Source: Candidatus Gastranaerophilales bacterium
Lineage (GTDB): Bacteria; Cyanobacteriota; Vampirovibrionia; Gastranaerophilales; Gastranaerophilaceae
NCBI GenBank assembly: GCA_944324315.1
Contig: CALUVW010000003.1
Coordinates: 44,805 to 108,804, forward strand
Direction of reading: 5' to 3'
DNA: 64,000 nucleotides
A program made the position numbers and the translations under genes. The notes beneath the pieces are model-generated. The model had not been told where the DNA came from. It made no database searches and saw nothing but the letters and a program-made list of their open reading frames with translations. Shown here piece after piece: positions 62,271 to 64,000 of the stretch. Position 1 is the stretch's first letter. The number at the start of each line of letters is the position of its first letter.

Positions 62271-62350
62271 ATACAGCGGCACGCTGCAAGAAAAAGACCG
62301 GCGTGAAAAGATTTCCGGTCTAACAAAAAGATTCGATTTATAAAAATTGT

Positions 62351-63001
62351 TTATTTGCCATACAATACAGCTCTTGCAGCTTCTGAATTTGGTTCAACTG
62401 TTTGGTCGAAATATACAACTGGATAAATATCAGTTGGATTTGTAACTTGACAGTTGTCAGAATTCCCTTCACCATCATTGCAAGTAACAATTTTGTTTGG
62501 TCCTTTTAATCCATTAACATCAATGAAACCAGTACATTTTTCAAGTTTAGATGCATCTGCTAACCCCATAGGATTTCTGGTTGGGTCAGAACAAATTTTT
62601 CCTGCTGCTGACGGTCCTTGAAAGCTAAAAATAATCCCGTCATTAAAATATAATGAATAGTTAGTGGCTTTTTGAGTTAAATCTGTAGGTGCAGTTTCAT
62701 AAGGAACATCATCTGGTGCATCAGAACCTCTTACTACGTTCATATGAGCTGCTAATATATTTTTGATACCAGCAACATCCGTAGCATCAGCAAAACTACT
62801 TCCGTCCAAAGCTACGTTCAATGTTACGCCCTGTGAGATTGCTGACAAAGCTTTTTTGTAGGCAGCTTTGTACTGTGCGCCCTGTGTTGAGTTAATCAAC
62901 GTAGGCATGGTCATTGCGGCAACTACCCCGATAATACCCAAAGTAATCAAGACTTCCGCCAAAGTAAAGCCACTCATCTTACTCATGTTTGATAATTTCA
63001 T
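62351..63001 (-). CDS. Type IV pseudopilin-like protein, divergent from an XRE gene
   Basis: 216 aa from ATG 63001, which has AAAGGTGG at the right distance (the ATG two codons earlier is too close). Leader MKLSNMSKMSG, then FTLAEVLITLGIIGVVAAMT (Gly at -1, Glu5). The C-terminal domain has IDVNGLKGPNKIVTCNDGEG, a diverged form of the shared motif. Cys in CSDPTRN, KCTGF and TCNDGEGNSDNCQV. Divergent from the XRE gene at 63128; two GATATAAATATC sites lie between. Confidence 0.87.
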   Translation of the reverse strand: MKLSNMSKMSGFTLAEVLITLGIIGVVAAMTMPTLINSTQGAQYKAAYKKALSAISQGVTLNVALDGSSFADATDVAGIKNILAAHMNVVRGSDAPDDVPYETAPTDLTQKATNYSLYFNDGIIFSFQGPSAAGKICSDPTRNPMGLADASKLEKCTGFIDVNGLKGPNKIVTCNDGEGNSDNCQVTNPTDIYPVVYFDQTVEPNSEAARAVLYGK

Positions 63002-63043
63002 AATCATTCCACCTTTCTTTTGTTGTATACATGATTATTATAC

Positions 63044-63084
63044 GATATAAATATCAATTTGTCAAGATTATTGATATAAATATC
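63044..63084. promoter_or_regulatory. Two GATATAAATATC sites between pseudopilin and XRE genes
   Basis: Exact 12-mer at 63044-63055 and 63073-63084, 29 bp apart. Each has GATAT and ATATC arms around AA. Position fits operators of the divergent XRE regulator. Confidence 0.5.
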
Positions 63085-63127
63085 ATTAAATCATTGTAAA
63101 CTTATTTTTATATTTTATTAGAGGTTT

Positions 63128-63463
63128 ATGATGAAACTTGATAAAGAAATTATAGGTAAAAAAATCCGCCAAAAACGCGTAGAAAAAGGACTTTCGCAGG
63201 AACAGCTTTCCGAAAAAATTGATATCTCACCGCGCCACATGTGCACGATTGAAAACGGAAATTCTTTCCCTTCTATAGAAACATTTATTAAGATTTCTGA
63301 AATTCTTGATATAGATATCAATGAATTTTTTAATTTAACACCTCAAAAAAATGATACTTTGCGTAATGATATTTATAATCTGATACAAACTTCATCTAAA
63401 CACGAACTGTATATCATCAAAGATATTATTGCTGCAATTCAGAAAAATAGAAAATTAATATAA
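63128..63463 (+). CDS. XRE-family HTH regulator
   Basis: 111 aa. HTH: IIGKKIRQKRVEKGLSQEQL, SEKIDISPRHMCTIENGNSF, PSIETFIKISEILDIDINEF, then a 40-residue helical tail (YNLIQTSSKHELYIIKDIIA). The layout equals that of the XRE protein at 10164-10481. GAGG precedes the ATG; ATG 63131 is an alternative start. Divergent from the pseudopilin at 62351. Confidence 0.9.
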   Translation: MMKLDKEIIGKKIRQKRVEKGLSQEQLSEKIDISPRHMCTIENGNSFPSIETFIKISEILDIDINEFFNLTPQKNDTLRNDIYNLIQTSSKHELYIIKDIIAAIQKNRKLI

Positions 63464-63940
63464 ACCAAGCACCCTCTCCCCCAACCCCTACCCCGAGGGA
63501 AGGGAATTAATAATAAAGTCTTCCCTATTTAGGAAAGATTTAGATTGTTATTGGTTGGATGCAATGAATTACAGATTGCCACCCACCCCTTTCCCCTCCC
63601 TAATCAGGGAGGGGTAAAAATAATAAGCCTTCCCTTTGTAGGGAAGGTTTGGATGGGTTTACAATTTTTTTCAATTACTAAACTTTGCTACCCACCCCTT
63701 TCTCCTCCCTGATTAGGGAGGGGAAGCAACTTGTCATGCTGAACTCGTTTCAGCATCTCAATTTTATTTTTCATCCTCTGCCTCAAGTGTTTCCACAAGC
63801 CAGTAAGATAGTTTAGTTAATCGTCAGGATAATATTCCAACAATTTTATTGACATCAATTTATGTTTAATAGTAAAATAAATTGTGTTGTAAATACAACA
63901 CAAAAGACCATTTACTCTTAAATTCAGACAGGGAGAGACA
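63464..63940. other. 477-bp repeat-rich intergenic region
   Basis: From 63466 to about 63760 it is nearly all repeat units (see next entry). The rest (63761-63940) is AT-rich with no ORF that has a start signal, and leads to GGGAGAGA before ATG 63941. Confidence 0.65.
63466..63760. repeat. Island of five family-B units and one family-A unit
   Basis: Units: CCCTCTCCCCCAACCCCTAC-type (63470), CTTCCCTATTTAGGAAAG (63520), CCCCTCCCTAATCAGGGAGG (63593), CCTTCCCTTTGTAGGGAAGG (63629), CTCCTCCCTGATTAGGGAGG (63702), and the G/C variant of family A, GTCATGCTGAACTCGTTTCA then GCATCTC (63733). Confidence 0.75.
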
Positions 63941-64000
63941 ATGAAAAAAAATATTATAATATTTTTGTCTATAATTATAGCCGCTATACTTATAAGATTT
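63941..64000 (+). CDS. Start of a secreted or membrane protein (partial)
   Basis: MKKNIIIFLSIIIAAILIRF, running off the window. GGGAGAGA lies before the ATG. Only the first 20 residues are visible, a signal peptide or membrane anchor, so the product cannot be named. Confidence 0.6.
   Translation, partial: MKKNIIIFLSIIIAAILIRF

Overview
The window (about one third G+C, standard genetic code, diderm gene set) most likely comes from a gut-type, non-photosynthetic relative of Cyanobacteria, Candidatus Gastranaerophilales / Melainabacteria (Vampirovibrionia). This is inference. It rests on the small type IV pseudopilin-like proteins with an FTLAEVLxTLGxIGVVAxMTxP start, a surface protein that starts MGMAASQARLL, lipid A and Lpt genes, class II (B12-dependent) ribonucleotide reductase, PPi-dependent phosphofructokinase and dense short-repeat families. 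No tRNA, rRNA, CRISPR array, prophage or transposase was recognised.

Layout. 0-2.5 kb: a TonB-like/ExbB/ExbD energy-transduction operon (minus strand, exbD runs off the window). 2.5-5.6 kb: secreted proteins, an unknown 210-aa protein and a short SpoIID-type protein. 5.7-7.5 kb: HU, then a repeat-filled gap with a poly-G10 mini-ORF, then a pseudopilin. 7.5-16.9 kb: rsmD, fixC-fixX, a duplicated-motif unknown, an XRE regulator, a glycosyltransferase, agmatinase, ligA and a SIMPL lipoprotein. 17-20 kb: lptB-lptG-phosphodiester glycosidase. 20-26 kb: pseudopilin, trpS, PPi-PFK, regulator, GNAT and M29 aminopeptidase. 26-33 kb: lpxA, a divergent pair of lineage-type unknown proteins, then hldE(C)-GIY-YIG-like-lpxD-lpxC-fabZ. 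33-33.6 kb: three very small genes, two of them paralogous microproteins. 33.7-37 kb: asd, pseudopilin/XRE pair, dapB. 37-40 kb: PC4-like protein and priA. 40-43.3 kb: rplI-MetE-like-CooC-like-folD. 43.5-49.7 kb: SH3-like secreted protein, pheT, two convergent glycosyltransferases, a tandem-repeat protein. 49.9-56.2 kb: nrdJ, a dicarboxylate/amino acid symporter, ileS. 56.4-64 kb: large surface-type protein, fusA, uppS, rdgB, pseudopilin/XRE pair, a repeat island and the start of a secreted protein.

How it fits together. The window holds much of lipid A synthesis (lpxA, lpxC, lpxD, fabZ), a heptose-activation enzyme, LPS export (lptB, lptG), undecaprenyl synthesis (uppS) and DAP synthesis (asd, dapB). 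This describes a diderm cell envelope. nrdJ, the MetE-like methyltransferase and the CooC-like ATPase point to corrinoid and C1 chemistry.

Most unusual signals: (1) a heptamer repeat (CTTCACN) sits in frame inside both ileS and priA; (2) two unannotated 45-49-aa microproteins share a C-terminal LEQTxQIA; (3) about ten genes have a -10 box 6-7 nt before the start codon and no Shine-Dalgarno, which suggests leaderless mRNAs; (4) two unrelated loci share a composite promoter of two exact motifs at identical spacing; (5) a G10 tract could switch a reading frame; (6) a 35-bp repeat supplies the stop codons of pheT and nrdJ.
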